DNA of 16,100 bases, from assembly GCA_910579425.1 (NCBI GenBank), contig CAJTVL010000088.1, forward strand, positions 1-16,100, in the 5' to 3' direction. The first letter of the stretch is position 1, and each line of letters begins with the position of its first letter. The DNA is from an uncultured Lachnospiraceae bacterium (GTDB lineage: Bacteria; Bacillota; Clostridia; Lachnospirales; Lachnospiraceae). This document shows positions 14,279 to 16,100 of the stretch, piece by piece. Below the pieces are notes generated by a model, which saw nothing but the letters and a program-made list of their open reading frames with translations, made no database searches and was not told the origin of the DNA. A program made the translations under genes and the position numbers.

Positions 14279-14310
14279 TTCGTTATGGCATTTAAGAACA
14301 GGAGGACAAA

Positions 14311-15741
14311 ATGGCAGAAAAAAAATTAGTAGAAGCAATCACATCCATGAATGAGGATTTTGCCCAGTGGTATACGGATGTGGTGACAAAGGCGGGGTTA
14401 ATCGATTACTCCAATGTAAAGGGCTGTATGGTGATTAAACCTGCAGGATATGCAATCTGGGAAAATATTCAGAAACGGCTGGATGAGCGCTTTAAAGCTG
14501 CAGGGGTAGAAAATGTATATATGCCTATGTTCATTCCCGAAAGCCTGCTGCAAAAAGAGAAGGATCATGTGGAAGGCTTTGCGCCTGAGGTTGCATGGGT
14601 TACCCATGGAGGATTAAACCCTCTTCAGGAAAGAATGTGTGTCAGGCCTACCTCCGAAACCCTTTTCTGTGATTTTTATAAAGGCGATATTCACTCTTAC
14701 CGGGATTTGCCCAGAGTCTATAATCAGTGGTGCAGCGTTGTCCGCTGGGAAAAGGAAACAAGGCCTTTCCTCCGCTCACGCGAATTTCTGTGGCAGGAAG
14801 GCCACACCGCTCACGCTACGGCCCAGGAGGCACAGGAGCGGACAGAACAGATGCTGAACCTTTATGCGGATTTTTGTGAGGAGGTTCTTGCCATCCCTGT
14901 TGTTAAGGGGCGGAAAACCGAAAAAGAAAAATTCGCCGGAGCAAAAGCCACTTACACCATAGAAGCTTTGATGCATGACGGCAAGGCCCTGCAGTCCGGA
15001 ACAAGCCACAACTTCGGAGACGGCTTTGCCAAAGCCTTCGGCATTCAGTTTACCGACAGAGACAATCAATTAAAATATGTACATCAAACCTCCTGGGGCG
15101 TATCCACCAGAATCATCGGCGCCATCATTATGGTACACGGGGATGATTCCGGACTGGTTCTCCCTCCTGAAATTGCCCCTACTCAGGTAATGATCATTCC
15201 GATTCAGCAGAAGAAGGATGGGGTTCTTGAGAAGGCTTATGAGCTGCGGGGTAAGCTTGGCGGCTTCCGGGTAAAAGTTGACGACAGTGATAAAAGCCCC
15301 GGCTGGAAATTCTCAGAGCAGGAAATGCGCGGGATCCCTCTGCGGGTAGAAATCGGTCCTAAGGATATAGAGGCCGGTAAATGCATCGTCTGCCGCCGCG
15401 ACACCGTGGAAAAGCTTGAGGTTCCTCTTGCAGAGCTGGAGAAAACCATTGCAGAGCTTCTGACCGCGGTTCAGCGCGACATGCTGGCAAAAGCCAGACA
15501 TCATCTGGAGGAACACACCTACACGGCAGCCTCCAAAGAAGAATTTGAAGCCGTCTTTGCAGAGAAATCAGGTTTTGTAAAAGCCATGTGGTGCGGAGAG
15601 CAGGCCTGCGAGGACGCCATAAAGGAAAGCATGGGCGTTACCAGCCGCTGTATGCCTTTTGAGCAGGAAACCCTTTCCGATACCTGTGTATGCTGCGGTA
15701 AGAAAGCGAAAAAAATGGTTTATTGGGGAAAAGCCTATTAA
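14311..15741 (+). CDS. proS: Prolyl-tRNA synthetase, archaeal/eukaryote type
   Basis: A 476-residue class II aminoacyl-tRNA synthetase that charges tRNA-Pro. It has the short architecture without the bacterial editing insertion domain. Visible blocks: VRPTSET (111-117), motif 2 RWEKETRPFLRSREFLWQE (145-163) with HTAH, the substrate segment SGTSHNFG, motif 3 GVSTRIIGA, an anticodon-binding domain (about 290-390), and a C-terminal zinc domain with C428, C433, C459 and C462, ending in the family-typical YWGKAY. Some Clostridia and other bacteria use this form. The ATG follows AGGAGG (14300-14305) with a five-base spacer. Expression is probably controlled by the T-box-like leader upstream. The cca gene follows after 21 bases, so charging and 3'-end synthesis of tRNA appear co-transcribed. 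Confidence 0.96.
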   Translation: MAEKKLVEAITSMNEDFAQWYTDVVTKAGLIDYSNVKGCMVIKPAGYAIWENIQKRLDERFKAAGVENVYMPMFIPESLLQKEKDHVEGFAPEVAWVTHGGLNPLQERMCVRPTSETLFCDFYKGDIHSYRDLPRVYNQWCSVVRWEKETRPFLRSREFLWQEGHTAHATAQEAQERTEQMLNLYADFCEEVLAIPVVKGRKTEKEKFAGAKATYTIEALMHDGKALQSGTSHNFGDGFAKAFGIQFTDRDNQLKYVHQTSWGVSTRIIGAIIMVHGDDSGLVLPPEIAPTQVMIIPIQQKKDGVLEKAYELRGKLGGFRVKVDDSDKSPGWKFSEQEMRGIPLRVEIGPKDIEAGKCIVCRRDTVEKLEVPLAELEKTIAELLTAVQRDMLAKARHHLEEHTYTAASKEEFEAVFAEKSGFVKAMWCGEQACEDAIKESMGVTSRCMPFEQETLSDTCVCCGKKAKKMVYWGKAY

Positions 15742-15762
15742 GCATTTATAAGGAAGGAAAAA

Positions 15763-16100
15763 ATGTCTGAAGCGCTCACCATTTTACTGCCCGAAAAAGT
15801 CAGATACATTATTCACAGAATCACACAGGCCGGCTATGAAGCTTATGCTGTAGGCGGCTGTGTCCGTGATTCTGTTTTAGGCAGAAAGCCGGACGACTGG
15901 GATATTACCACGTCTGCCTCTCCCCGTCAGATCAAAGGCCTCTTCGAGCGGACCTTAGATACCGGCTTAAAGCACGGAACCGTAACCGTCATGCTGGGTC
16001 AGGAAGGCTTCGAGGTGACGACCTACCGCATCGACGGTGATTACGAAGATGGGCGGCACCCCAAAGAAGTCACCTTCACAGCCAGCCTTTTGGAAGACTT
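15763..16100 (+). CDS. cca: CCA tRNA nucleotidyltransferase, 5' part (cut by window end)
   Basis: The first 112 residues of a class II nucleotidyltransferase that builds or repairs the CCA end of tRNAs. The head domain is clear: AVGGCVRDSVLGR (29-41) gives the GGxxRD motif, and DDWDITTSA (44-52) supplies the two catalytic carboxylates D45 and D47. The later block VTTYRIDGDYEDGRHP (85-100) carries the conserved R-DG region. The reading frame is open to the last base of the window, so the neck, body and tail are not seen. The ATG at 15763 follows AAGGAAGGAAA. A related poly(A) polymerase has the same head domain, but in Firmicutes this form is normally the CCA-adding enzyme. It lies 21 bases after proS, probably in one transcript. 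Confidence 0.92.
   Translation, partial: MSEALTILLPEKVRYIIHRITQAGYEAYAVGGCVRDSVLGRKPDDWDITTSASPRQIKGLFERTLDTGLKHGTVTVMLGQEGFEVTTYRIDGDYEDGRHPKEVTFTASLLED

Overview
The window looks like chromosomal DNA from an obligately anaerobic, Gram-positive Clostridia bacterium, most likely Lachnospiraceae. Signs are strong AGGAGG-type ribosome binding sites, sigma-A-like promoters, a T-box motif, an archaeal/eukaryote-type prolyl-tRNA synthetase with a C-terminal zinc domain, and a PerR/reverse-rubrerythrin/rubredoxin peroxide-defence cluster. I see no phage, transposon, CRISPR, rRNA or tRNA. No gene-free stretch exceeds 300 bases; bases 1-98 hold no gene I can support.

Layout. (1) 99-1419, minus strand: a Gfo/Idh/MocA sugar-type dehydrogenase with a strong terminator. 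(2) 1595-5919, plus strand: a four-gene operon encoding a D-2-hydroxyacid dehydrogenase, an MTA/SAH deaminase, an adenosylhomocysteinase-family enzyme and an atypical phosphoribosyltransferase. (3) 6017-7275, minus strand: perR, reverse rubrerythrin and a 57-residue rubredoxin, closed by a hairpin shared with the convergent operon. (4) 7356-8084, minus strand: a glycerophosphodiester phosphodiesterase with a palindrome over its promoter. (5) 8346-11349, plus strand: sensor kinase, OmpR-type response regulator and an RluA-type pseudouridine synthase. (6) 11430-12530: an AI-2E/YtvI-type membrane protein behind a hairpin that overlaps its start. (7) 12593-14140: an O-antigen-ligase-like polytopic membrane protein with its own promoter. 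(8) 14145-16100: a very short T-box-like leader, proS, and the 5' part of a CCA-adding enzyme.

How the genes fit together. The most interesting part is the SAH-recycling operon. The hydrolase carries lysine (K55) where the human enzyme has the glutamate that contacts the adenine amino group, and it sits directly after a deaminase able to turn that amino group into an oxo group. Together this suggests SAH -> S-inosylhomocysteine -> inosine + homocysteine, as described for Methanocaldococcus, rather than direct SAH hydrolysis. The phosphoribosyltransferase next door could act on a released base, but its PRPP loop lacks the usual acidic pair, so its reaction is open. The perR cluster is a self-contained peroxide response: sensor, NADH-linked peroxidase and electron carrier. 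The proS-cca pair joins tRNA charging with tRNA 3'-end synthesis.

Several intergenic regions hold RNA or DNA dyads that overlap promoters or ribosome binding sites (1545-1581, 3941-3984, 8114-8133, 11376-11429, 12552-12587, 14224-14278) and are reported as findings.
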